A DNA stretch of 64,000 nucleotides from Nocardioides sp. dk884. GTDB lineage: Bacteria > Actinomycetota > Actinomycetes > Propionibacteriales > Nocardioidaceae. Below the pieces are notes generated by a model. It ran no database searches and was not told the origin of the DNA. It saw nothing but the letters and a program-made list of their open reading frames with translations. Of this stretch, positions 25,311 through 32,932 are shown piece by piece; the stretch's first letter is position 1; every line of letters begins with the position of its first letter. The DNA is taken from positions 3,137,501-3,201,500 of the forward strand of contig NZ_CP045649.1 of NCBI RefSeq assembly GCF_009557055.1, in the 5' to 3' direction. Position numbers and translations under genes: made by a program.

Positions 25311-26636
25311 ATGCGGTTCGATCTGGGTTGGCGTCGGTCGAGCCCCTCGAGGCCCCGCATCTACCTGCACATCGGCACGATGAAGACCGGCACCACGTTC
25401 CTCCAGGGGATCTTGGAGCAGAACCGCGAGCAGCTCGCCGCCTCCGGCTGGCTCTTCCCCGGAGAGCACTGGGTCGACCAGGACCGTGCGGTCTCCTCGA
25501 TCCTCGAGGCCCACCGCATCCGCCGCGCCGGCGCTCCCCCGGTCGAGGTCGACACCTCTCCCTGGTACGCCATGGCGCAGGAGATGACCGCGCACCGCGG
25601 CCGCGGCTCGATCCTGTCGATGGAGTTCCTCAGCTATGCCGAGCCGGCGCAGGCCGCGGCGATCATCGACTCCCTCGGCGACGCCGAGGTCCACGTCGTC
25701 CTCGCGGTCCGGGACGCCCGCTCGGCGATCCCGACGCAGTGGCAGACCAGCGCGCGGGCCGGCAGCGCCGTGCCGTGGCGCAACTTCGTCCTCGCCGTCG
25801 AGAACGCCCTCGACCCCGAGGCCACCGCCGAGACCCCGGCGCAGCGGTTGTTCCAGCGCACCCAGGGCGTCCCGCGGATGCTGGAGGTCTGGGGCGGCCT
25901 GGTCGGCTCCCGCAACCTGCACGTGATCACGATGCCGCCGCCGGGGTCGGACCCGATGCTGCTGTGGAAGCGCTTCGCCAAGGTGGTGGGGATCGGCCTG
26001 AGCCACCCCGAGCTCCCCCCGCACACGGTCAACCCCTCGCTCGGCCACGCCTCCGCGGAGCTGCTGCGGCTGATCAACATCGAGCTCGGCCCGCTGGACC
26101 GGGCGACGTACGACGGGGTGGTGAAGTCGCAGCTGGGGCGGCGCACCCTCGGCCCGCGGGCCTCGATCGAGCGCAAGATCACCCTCAACCGCCGCGGGCT
26201 GGCGCTGGCCGCGCGCTGGAACCAGCGGGTGCGCGACGCGATCGGCGAGAGCGGCGCCCACATCGTCGGGCGCCCCAGCGACCTGCCCGTCGACCCGCCC
26301 CCGCCCGAGGCCCCGGTCGCGCTGGCCCACCCCGAGCGCGCCGAGATGCTGGACGCCGCGGCGACCGCACGCGACGGGCTGCTGGACCTCCAGCACCGCT
26401 GGCGTGCGGAGATCGACGCCCCGCCCGGCACCGTCATCGTCGAGGACGACCTGTTCTGCGGCGCGCCGGTCACCAGCCCCGAGCGCTGGGTCGGCGAGGA
26501 GCGCCCGGTCCTGGCGGCCGTCACCGAGCTGGCCGCGATGGTCCGCGAGTGCATCACGCTGCGCGAGCAGGTGATGCTCCGGCGCCATGCCGAGGCCGAG
26601 CTGGCCGCGGCCGCCGAGGCGGACGAGCCGGCCTGA
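25311..26636 (+). CDS. P-loop sulfotransferase-like protein 1
   Basis: The 441-residue protein carries a PAPS-type P-loop, YLHIGTMKTGTTFLQ (Lys25-Thr29), and a second conserved segment, VHVVLAVRDARSAIPTQWQ (near 131), that would bind the 3'-phosphate. NLHVITMPPPGSDPMLLWKRF and VNPSLGHASAELLRLIN follow, shared with three paralogs in this window. The family fold is that of sulfotransferases, which move sulfate from PAPS to a hydroxyl. No substrate can be read from the sequence. This copy is longest, with an extra C-terminal segment (about 330-441). Neighbours (GlfT2-like, cytidylyltransferase, LicD) suggest a wall-glycan acceptor. Probably leaderless. Confidence 0.75.
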   Translation: MRFDLGWRRSSPSRPRIYLHIGTMKTGTTFLQGILEQNREQLAASGWLFPGEHWVDQDRAVSSILEAHRIRRAGAPPVEVDTSPWYAMAQEMTAHRGRGSILSMEFLSYAEPAQAAAIIDSLGDAEVHVVLAVRDARSAIPTQWQTSARAGSAVPWRNFVLAVENALDPEATAETPAQRLFQRTQGVPRMLEVWGGLVGSRNLHVITMPPPGSDPMLLWKRFAKVVGIGLSHPELPPHTVNPSLGHASAELLRLINIELGPLDRATYDGVVKSQLGRRTLGPRASIERKITLNRRGLALAARWNQRVRDAIGESGAHIVGRPSDLPVDPPPPEAPVALAHPERAEMLDAAATARDGLLDLQHRWRAEIDAPPGTVIVEDDLFCGAPVTSPERWVGEERPVLAAVTELAAMVRECITLREQVMLRRHAEAELAAAAEADEPA

Positions 26637-26646
26637 GCCGGGCAGG

Positions 26647-27684
26647 TCAGCCGATGCGGGCGGCGTACGCCTCCACGGCGGCGCGCAGCGGCGCGGGCTC
26701 GAGCGCGAGGTGCTCGAGGATCGTGTAGCGGTCCGGGCGGGTGCGCGGGGCGTGCTCGACGGCGCGGGCGAACTGCTCGGTGCTGAGCCCGACGTCGGCG
26801 GGCGTGCGGGGCAGGCCGTGGCGGCCCAGGCAGGTCGCGAGCCGCTCGAGCAGCACCTCGTCGCCGCGCAGGTAGGTCGCGAACAGCGCGCCGAGCCCGG
26901 CGAGCTCGCCGTGGTCGGCGGTGCCGGGGAACAGCTCGTCGACGGCGTGGATGATCTCGTGGCACGCGCCGCTGCACGGGCGCGAGGTCCCCGCGACCGA
27001 CATCGCCATGCCGGAGAGCACCAGCGCCTCGGCCAGCACCTCGAGGAACTCGTCGCTCTCGATGCCGTCGGGGTGGTGCAGCAGCGCCTCCGCGGCGGAG
27101 CGGGCGAAGGCGACCGCCAGGCCGTCGACGTGCTCGCCGCGCTGGGTGGCGGCCAGGTCCCAGTCCGCGATCGCGGAGAGGTTGCTCAGCGCGTCGCCGA
27201 TCCCGGCGCGGACCAGGCGCGGCGGCGCGGCGCGGACGTAGTCGAGGTCGACCACCACGCCCAGTGGCATCGCGACGCCGTAGGAGCCCTTGCCGTGCGG
27301 GTGCTCCAGCGAGGCCACCGGCGAGCAGATCCCGTCGTGGGCCAGGTTGGTCGCGACCGCGACCATCGGCACCGCGGCCCGGGTCGCGGCGTACTTGGCC
27401 ACGTCCAGGGTGCGTCCCCCGCCGATGCCGACCACCGCGTCGTAGCCGCGGGCACCGAGCGCCTCCTGCAGCAGCCCGGCGGAGGCCAGGCTGGCGTCGG
27501 GCACGGTGAACAGGGTGGCGTTCGGCAGCCCGTCGGCGATCCGGGCCCAGATCGCCTCCCCCTGGGAGGCCCCGACGGCCACCAGCACGCTGCCGCCGTT
27601 GGAGATCCGGCGCTCCTCCAGGAGGGTCGCGAGGTTGTCGACCGCGCCGCGGCGTACCTCCACGAACAGCGGGCTGGCGAGCAT
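26647..27684 (-). CDS. Glycerol-1-phosphate dehydrogenase-like (AraM/EgsA) protein
   Basis: The 345-residue protein belongs to the iron-containing alcohol dehydrogenase superfamily, glycerol-1-phosphate dehydrogenase branch. It has the NAD motif VVGIGGGRTLDVAKYAA (85-100), VATNLAHDGICSP, and probable metal ligands Asp164 (GIGDALSN), His242 (CSGACHE) and His258 (DHGELAGLG). Such enzymes reduce dihydroxyacetone phosphate to sn-glycerol-1-phosphate. Bacterial AraM is the known example; other polyol phosphates are possible. The ATG at 27684 lies 5 bases after the stop of the nucleotidyltransferase gene, so they are an operon. Together they could make an activated polyol phosphate such as CDP-glycerol; that is inference. 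Confidence 0.85.
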   Translation of the reverse strand: MLASPLFVEVRRGAVDNLATLLEERRISNGGSVLVAVGASQGEAIWARIADGLPNATLFTVPDASLASAGLLQEALGARGYDAVVGIGGGRTLDVAKYAATRAAVPMVAVATNLAHDGICSPVASLEHPHGKGSYGVAMPLGVVVDLDYVRAAPPRLVRAGIGDALSNLSAIADWDLAATQRGEHVDGLAVAFARSAAEALLHHPDGIESDEFLEVLAEALVLSGMAMSVAGTSRPCSGACHEIIHAVDELFPGTADHGELAGLGALFATYLRGDEVLLERLATCLGRHGLPRTPADVGLSTEQFARAVEHAPRTRPDRYTILEHLALEPAPLRAAVEAYAARIG

Positions 27685-27689
27685 CCGCG

Positions 27690-28424
27690 CTAGTAGCGGC
27701 ACGCGATCTCCCGTGCCCGGGCCAGGTCGGCGGCGTTGTCGACCTCGACCCACTCGGTCCCGGCGGGGATCGCGACGGTCGCGACCTTGTCGCCGCGGTC
27801 GACCATCTCCTGGTAGCCGTCCTCGTAGTAGAGGTCCGGGTCGCGCTCGAAGGTCGCCTGGAGGGCGTCGGCGAGCCGCGGCACCGCGGCGGCCTCGATC
27901 AGGCTGGCGCCGATGTACTCGCCGTACGCCGTGGCCGGGTCCATCAGCTTGGTGATCCGGGTGACGTTGCCGGAGGCGTCCACGCGGACCTTCATCTCCT
28001 CCTCGGCGAGCACCTTCTCGGTGTCCAGCGCGAGCAGCACCTCGGGGCCGCGGGCCTCGAGCATCGCCTCCTCGACCGACACCGGGTGCACGGTGTCGCC
28101 GTTGACCATCAGCACGCCGTCGCTCATGTGCTCGCGTGCCACCCACATGGAGTAGGCGTTGTTCCAGATCTCGGCCTTGTCGTTGTGCACCAGCGTCAGG
28201 CGCACGCCGTACTTCTTCTCCAGCGCCGCGCGCCGGGCCTCGACGGCCTCGGCGAAGTAGCCGACGACGACCACCACGTCCCGCAGGTCGACAGCGGCCA
28301 GGTTGCGCAGCGAGATGTCGAGGATCGTGGTGTCCCCGTCGACCGGGACGAGCGCCTTCGGCAGCGCGTCCGTGTGCGGTCGCAGGCGACGGCCCCAACC
28401 GGCCGCCAGCACCATTCCGATCAT
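27690..28424 (-). CDS. Nucleotidyltransferase, phosphocholine-cytidylyltransferase-like
   Basis: The ATG at 28424 (GAAGGGA ahead) gives 244 residues. It begins MIGMVLAAGWGRRLRPHTDALPKALVPV, the G-loop and Lys of nucleotidyltransferases, with ILDISLRNLAAVDLRDVVVVVGY and VLMVNGDTVHP (catalytic Asp region). The NDKAEIWNNAYSMWVARE and ..DLYYEDGYQEM segments resemble LicC-type CTP:phosphocholine cytidylyltransferases rather than glucose-1-phosphate enzymes. It likely makes a CDP-activated small molecule. Its partner gene encodes a glycerol-1-phosphate dehydrogenase-like protein. A LicD-domain transferase lies 3 kb away (31256), supporting a CDP-polyol or CDP-choline route to a decorated glycan. 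Confidence 0.85.
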   Translation of the reverse strand: MIGMVLAAGWGRRLRPHTDALPKALVPVDGDTTILDISLRNLAAVDLRDVVVVVGYFAEAVEARRAALEKKYGVRLTLVHNDKAEIWNNAYSMWVAREHMSDGVLMVNGDTVHPVSVEEAMLEARGPEVLLALDTEKVLAEEEMKVRVDASGNVTRITKLMDPATAYGEYIGASLIEAAAVPRLADALQATFERDPDLYYEDGYQEMVDRGDKVATVAIPAGTEWVEVDNAADLARAREIACRY

Positions 28425-28564
28425 GGGGTTCCCTTCGTGCTCGGGTCGCACCCGGACGGGCGGACCGGGCAAGGCTAGCGCCGAGCGGGGCGGCGCGAGG
28501 GCCCGGGACGTCCGCGCGTCCGTGTAGCCTGACGGCCCCAAGCACCACGGAAGGCGAGACCTCG

Positions 28565-28840
28565 ATGAACGCTCCGCACGACCCCTCGACACAGGCTCCC
28601 CGCTCGGGCCGATCGGGCGGCTCGCTGGGCCGGGTGCGCGAGGCCCTTACCCGTGGACGCGCGATCGCGGAGCTGCACGCCCGCATCGACGAGCTCGAGG
28701 CCGAGGTCCAGGAGACCCGGAGGCTGCACCGCCGCGTCGCGGAGCTCACCGATATCGTCGAGGAGCTGCTGGTGCCCGTTGCCCAGCGCGACGAGGCGAA
28801 GCTGCGCGAGTCACTGGAGAAGTACTCCGCATCCTGGTGA
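28565..28840 (+). CDS. Small coiled-coil protein (DUF6752-like)
   Basis: The 91-residue protein has a disordered start and a long heptad-rich helix (about 28-85): RAIAELHARIDELEAEVQETRRLHRRVAELTDIVEELLVPVAQRDEAKLRESLEKY. It is probably a dimerising coiled coil. It resembles small proteins called DUF6752 in Nocardioides-type genomes, recalled with limited certainty. The ATG has GGAAGG about 9 bases upstream, and TAGCCT (28525-28530) is a plausible -10. It is divergent from the cytidylyltransferase and 50 bases before a sulfotransferase-like gene. It may be a partner of that system, but nothing in the sequence proves it. Confidence 0.7.
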   Translation: MNAPHDPSTQAPRSGRSGGSLGRVREALTRGRAIAELHARIDELEAEVQETRRLHRRVAELTDIVEELLVPVAQRDEAKLRESLEKYSASW

Positions 28841-28890
28841 CGTCCTCTGCTCCACGACGATCTTCAGCGCGATCAACAGGAGGACGTGCC

Positions 28891-29988
28891 ATGGCACGCC
28901 GGGTGTTCTTCCACGTCGGTGTCCCCAAGTCGGGGACGACGTTCTTGCAGACGACGATGTGGAACAACCGCGACCAGCTGCGCGCCCAGGGGTTCCTCTA
29001 CCCCGGCCGGCGGCGGATGGACCACTACCACGCCTCCCAGGTCGTCCGCGGGGCGTCGCCGTCCGCACTCGGCGAGAACGGCGCGAGCTGGGAGCGGATC
29101 GTGCGCGAGCTCGCCGCCTGGTCCGGCGACGGCGTCGTCAGCCACGAGTTCTTCTCGATGGCCACCGCCCGGCAGGCACGGGCGGCGGTCGAGGCGCTCG
29201 CCCCCGCCGAGGTGCACGTCGTGGTGACCGCACGCGACTACGTGCGCCAGTTCCCCGCCGTGTGGCAGGAGGCGCTCAAGATGGACTCCACCGACTCCCT
29301 CGATGAGTTCATGCGCCGGGCCTTCGCCCACGACCTGCCCGGCGCCTGGAGCTGGAACAGCCAGGACGTCCCGGCGATCCTGCGCGCCTGGTCCAGCGCG
29401 GTCCCGGTCGAGCGGGTCCACGTGGTGACAGTCCCCCCGCCCGGCGCCCCGCGCGACCTGCTGTGGCGACGCTGGTGCGAGGTGACCGGCATCGACGACG
29501 GCGACTTCGACATGGAGCAGGTCTTCGACAACCAGTCCCTCGGCGCGGTGCAGGCCGCCCTGCTGCACCGGCTCAAGCCGCACCTGACCGGCCCCCTCCA
29601 GGAGCGCCCGGTCCAGCACCGCTGGGTGCGCCAGTACTTCGGCCACGAGGTCCTCGGCCCGCAGCGCGGCGAGCGCTTCGGGCTGCGCGACGAGGACGCC
29701 CTGCGGCTGCGCCGCCGCTCGCGGCGGATGGTCCGGGCGATCAAGGAGGCCGGCTACCCGGTCGTCGGCGACCTCCGGGACCTGATCCCGCCCGCGGAGC
29801 AGCCGGCCCGGCCGCACCCCGACGACGTCACCGACGCCGAGATGCTGGACGCCGCCGTCGTCGCCATCGAGCAGATGATCCGCGACGTCCGCGAGGTCAG
29901 CGGCGAGCGCGACGCCCTGGCCCGGCGGACCCCGGCCGCGCTGGCCCGCCGCACCCTGCGCCGGGCGCGGCGCCGACTGCGCCCCTGA
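28891..29988 (+). CDS. P-loop sulfotransferase-like protein 2
   Basis: The 365-residue protein starts at the ATG 28891, with a textbook AGGAGG 6 bases upstream (28878-28885). The PAPS-type loop is FFHVGVPKSGTTFLQ (Lys13-Thr17) and the 3'-phosphate motif VVVTARDYVRQFPAVWQE (110-127). WSWNSQDVPAILRAWSSAVPVERVHVVTVPPPGAPRDLLWRRW and NQSLGAVQAALLHRL follow, closely parallel to the paralogs at 25.3, 30.0 and 32.9 kb. The basic C-terminus (RRTLRRARRRLRP) may contact membrane or nucleic acid. Likely transfers sulfate to a glycan or lipid; substrate unknown. Confidence 0.75.
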   Translation: MARRVFFHVGVPKSGTTFLQTTMWNNRDQLRAQGFLYPGRRRMDHYHASQVVRGASPSALGENGASWERIVRELAAWSGDGVVSHEFFSMATARQARAAVEALAPAEVHVVVTARDYVRQFPAVWQEALKMDSTDSLDEFMRRAFAHDLPGAWSWNSQDVPAILRAWSSAVPVERVHVVTVPPPGAPRDLLWRRWCEVTGIDDGDFDMEQVFDNQSLGAVQAALLHRLKPHLTGPLQERPVQHRWVRQYFGHEVLGPQRGERFGLRDEDALRLRRRSRRMVRAIKEAGYPVVGDLRDLIPPAEQPARPHPDDVTDAEMLDAAVVAIEQMIRDVREVSGERDALARRTPAALARRTLRRARRRLRP

Positions 29989-30041
29989 CACGTCGTACGC
30001 CGGGACGGCCCCGCGTGTCCGTCCGGGCGGCGACCGGCCGT

Positions 30042-30047
30042 TACGGT
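30042..30047 (+). promoter_or_regulatory. -10 element deciding the GTG start of sulfotransferase-like gene 3
   Basis: TACGGT is followed by ATGCCG and then GTG at 30054. A leaderless message starting at 30054 makes the GTG the likely start rather than the ATG at 30048. Confidence 0.55.
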
Positions 30048-30053
30048 ATGCCG

Positions 30054-31259
30054 GTGAGTGACCGGATCTTCCTCCACATCGGCGTGCCGAAGAGCGGCAC
30101 CTCCTACGTCCAGCGACGCCTGCTGGCCAACAAGGAGCAGCTCGCGCAGGAGGCCGGTCTGCTGTTCCCCGGGCAGAACTGGGGCGACCAGGTGCTCGCG
30201 GTCCGCGACCTGCGCCGGATCCGGGGCGGACGGGACCGACGCGGCGCCTGGAAGCGGCTGCGCCAGGAGATGGCCGCGTGGCCCGGTGCGTCGGTGGTCT
30301 CGATGGAGTGGCTGTGCGCGGCCGACGAGAAGACCATCGAGCGGATCGTCGCCGATGTCGCCCCGGCCCAGGTCGAGGTGGTCATCACCGCCCGCGACCT
30401 CGGGCGCACCGTCGCCGCCGCCTGGCAGGAGTACCTGCAGAACCGCCGCGAGTGGGCCTGGCAGGACTTCCTCACCCAGCTCGGCTCCCCGACCACGCGG
30501 GAGACCCCCGCCGGCAGCCACTTCTGGGCCCAGCAGGACCTCACCGACATCGTCACGCGCTGGTCGGGCATCGTCGGCGCCGAGCACACCCACGTGGTCA
30601 CCCTCCCCCACCCCGGCGCCGACCCGGGCGTCTTGTGGGAGCGGATGGCGCAGGTGCTCGGCTTCGACGCGGCGCGCTTCGCCGAGGAGGGCGAGCGCGA
30701 CGCCAACGAGTCCCTCGGGCTCCAGTCGGCCGAGCTGATGCGCCGGGTCAACCCGCTCACCCGCCGCGACGGCCTCGGCTACACCGAGTACCGCTCCGGC
30801 TTCAAGCAGGCCCTCGGCAAGGACGTGCTCGCCCACCGGCGCCGGCTGGAGTCGCGGGTCGCGGTGCCGGCCGACCAGCAGGGCTGGATCCGCGAGGTGG
30901 CCGCCCGCCACCAGGCCTCCATCGCCGCCTCCGGGGCGCACGTCGTGGGCGACCTCGGCGACCTCGCGCCGATCTTCGCCGACGGGCGCCAGCCCGCCGA
31001 GGTCCCGGCCGAGGAGATCCTCGACACCGCGGCCGAGGCACTCAACGAGGTCGCCCAGCGCTGGCTGGCCACCCGCACCGAGCTGCGCCACGCCGAGGCC
31101 CGCGAGCGGGAGCTGAGCGCCGCGCTCGCCGCCGCGCAGGCGCGCGTCGCCGAGCTGGAGGCGCAGCCGGTGCGCTTCGCCGTACGCCGAGGGGCCGAGG
31201 GGCTGCGCGAGGTGCCCGACCGGGTCCGCGCCCGGCTGCGGGGCGGGGCCGAGCGATGA
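30054..31259 (+). CDS. P-loop sulfotransferase-like protein 3
   Basis: The 401-residue protein begins (V/M)SDRIFLHIGVPKSGTSYVQ (Lys13-Ser17) and has VEVVITARDLGRTVAAAWQEYLQ, HFWAQQDLTDIVTRWSGIVGAEHTHVVTLPHPGADPGVLWERM and NESLGLQSAELMRRVN. These are the same four blocks as in its three paralogs. The C-terminus ends in a predicted coiled coil (about 335-380) rich in Ala/Glu/Arg, as does copy 4. Its stop overlaps the ATG of the LicD-methyltransferase gene (ATGA at 31256-31259), so the two products are made together. This is the strongest contextual hint that these proteins act on the same acceptor as LicD. Confidence 0.75.
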   Translation: MSDRIFLHIGVPKSGTSYVQRRLLANKEQLAQEAGLLFPGQNWGDQVLAVRDLRRIRGGRDRRGAWKRLRQEMAAWPGASVVSMEWLCAADEKTIERIVADVAPAQVEVVITARDLGRTVAAAWQEYLQNRREWAWQDFLTQLGSPTTRETPAGSHFWAQQDLTDIVTRWSGIVGAEHTHVVTLPHPGADPGVLWERMAQVLGFDAARFAEEGERDANESLGLQSAELMRRVNPLTRRDGLGYTEYRSGFKQALGKDVLAHRRRLESRVAVPADQQGWIREVAARHQASIAASGAHVVGDLGDLAPIFADGRQPAEVPAEEILDTAAEALNEVAQRWLATRTELRHAEARERELSAALAAAQARVAELEAQPVRFAVRRGAEGLREVPDRVRARLRGGAER

Positions 31260-32932
31260 GCACCGCCCAGGAGTTCCAGACCACCGACGGCATGGCCGCC
31301 GACGACGAGTGGCTGCTGCTGCCCGCCGGCCTCGACCCGGCCACGACGTACGACGTGCTCATCAACGGCGACCACGTCTGGTCGCTCACCCCCGCGCAGG
31401 ACACCCGTGGCGCCCGCCGGGTGGCCTGGCCGAAGGCGATCCAGCGCCGGCTGCTCGGCCGCGCGGAGATCGTGCTGCGCGAGCACCTCAGCGGCACCGA
31501 GCGCGGACGCACACGCCACGTCTTCGGCGGCCGCGACGACCTCGAGGTGCGCATCGTCGACTCCGACGGCCACGCGCTGATCCTCGACAAGTGGGGCCAG
31601 CTGATCCGCCCGCTGTCCAGCGAGTCCGGCTCGGTCATCGACGAACTGATGGACCACACCGCGCGGCTGCTGGAGGACCTGCAGGAGAAGGCCGGGGTGC
31701 CGGCGTTCATCTGCTACGGCACGCTCCTCGGCGCGGTGCGCAACGGCCGGCTGATCGGCCACGACAACGACATCGACGTCGCCTACCTCAGCGAGCACCC
31801 CACCCCCGTCGACGTGGTCCGCGAGGGCTACCGCGTCGAGCGCGCGCTGCGCGAGGCAGGCTGGCTGGTGCGGCGCGGCTCGGGCGTGCGGCTCAACGTG
31901 CGGCTGCGCCTCAGCGACGGCTCCTCGCGCTTCATCGACGTGTTCACCGCCCACTGGGTCGAGAGCAGCCTCTACATCCCCTCCGACACGGGCTTCCCGA
32001 TGCCGCGTGAGGCGATCGTGCCGCTCGGGAGCGTCGAGCTGATGGGCCGCAAGCTGCCGGCGCCGGCCGACCCCGAACGGCTGCTCGCCGCGACGTACGG
32101 CGAGGGCTGGCTGGTCCCGGACCCGTCGTTCCGCTACGAGACGCCGCGGGGGCTGACGCGTCGCCTGGGCGGTTGGTTCGGCGGGCTCGTGAGCCACCGC
32201 AAGCACTGGGACTCCTTCGACTCCCAGCAGCGCCACACCGTGCCGAAGCGGCCCACGCCGTTCGCCCGCTGGGTCGCCAACCACTACCCCAGCACCCGCC
32301 CGATCGTCGACGTGGGCGCGGGCACCGGCCGCGACGCGATCTTCTTCGCCAGCGAGCGCGGGCGGCGGGTCCTCGCCCTCGACTACGTGGTGAGCGCGGT
32401 GCGCAGCGGCCAGCGGATCGCGGAGAACCGCTCGCTGCCGATCCGGTGGGACCTGGTCAACCTCTACGACACCCGCGAGGTGATGGCGTACGGCGCGCGG
32501 CTGAGCCGCCTGCCGGAGCCTGCCGACGTCTTCGCGCGCTTCCTGCCCCACAACCTCGAGCCGCACGGGCGCGAGAACCTGTGGCGCCTGGCCTCGATGG
32601 CGCTGCGCCGCGGCGGGCACCTCTTCGTGGAGTTCCGCACGCCCGAGGACCGCGATCGACCGCACGTGTACGGCCAGCACCCACGCAACTTCCTCGAGCC
32701 CGACGACGTCGTCGCCGAGATCGAGGCGGCCGGGGGCACCGTCGTCCACCTGGTCTCGGGCAAGCCCGGCCTGGCCAAGCTCCGCGAGGAGGACCCGGCC
32801 GTGTGCCGCATCATCGCGCGCTGGAACGACGTCGACCTCGACGCCACCGGGGAGACCCAGGACGCACCCGCACCGGCAGCTGCCGACCAGGCCGCCGGCG
32901 CCGGAGGCCCCGCCGCTACGGTGACGCCGTGA
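31256..32932 (+). CDS. LicD phosphotransferase fused to a class I methyltransferase
   Basis: The 558-residue protein has three parts. Residues 1-~130 are an uncharacterised N-terminal region (YDVLINGDHVWSL...). A LicD-type domain covers about 130-300, with ICYGTLLGAVRNGRLIGHDNDIDVAYL (150-177). The DxDxD-like HDNDID at 169-174 is the metal/catalytic site of the nucleotidyltransferase-fold LicD family. A SAM-dependent methyltransferase domain (about 335-525) has VDVGAGTGRDAIFF starting at 351. LicD enzymes transfer phosphocholine or similar phospho-alcohols from a CDP donor to glycans. The fused methyltransferase could methylate the same head group or sugar. It overlaps genes on both sides (ATGA with copy 3, GTGA with copy 4), making a tight three-gene operon. 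Confidence 0.88.
   Translation: MSTAQEFQTTDGMAADDEWLLLPAGLDPATTYDVLINGDHVWSLTPAQDTRGARRVAWPKAIQRRLLGRAEIVLREHLSGTERGRTRHVFGGRDDLEVRIVDSDGHALILDKWGQLIRPLSSESGSVIDELMDHTARLLEDLQEKAGVPAFICYGTLLGAVRNGRLIGHDNDIDVAYLSEHPTPVDVVREGYRVERALREAGWLVRRGSGVRLNVRLRLSDGSSRFIDVFTAHWVESSLYIPSDTGFPMPREAIVPLGSVELMGRKLPAPADPERLLAATYGEGWLVPDPSFRYETPRGLTRRLGGWFGGLVSHRKHWDSFDSQQRHTVPKRPTPFARWVANHYPSTRPIVDVGAGTGRDAIFFASERGRRVLALDYVVSAVRSGQRIAENRSLPIRWDLVNLYDTREVMAYGARLSRLPEPADVFARFLPHNLEPHGRENLWRLASMALRRGGHLFVEFRTPEDRDRPHVYGQHPRNFLEPDDVVAEIEAAGGTVVHLVSGKPGLAKLREEDPAVCRIIARWNDVDLDATGETQDAPAPAAADQAAGAGGPAATVTP
32917..32922 (+). promoter_or_regulatory. Internal -10 element for sulfotransferase-like gene 4
   Basis: TACGGT, inside the last codons of the LicD gene, is followed by 6 bases and the GTG at 32929. 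Gene 4 may thus also be transcribed on its own as a leaderless message. Confidence 0.5.

Noticed and set aside
22938..26588. A 1216-codon open frame on the minus strand
   Set aside because: It runs antisense to or out of frame with the GlfT2-like and sulfotransferase-like genes and has Arg/Pro-rich low-complexity translation, the usual artefact of high-GC DNA.
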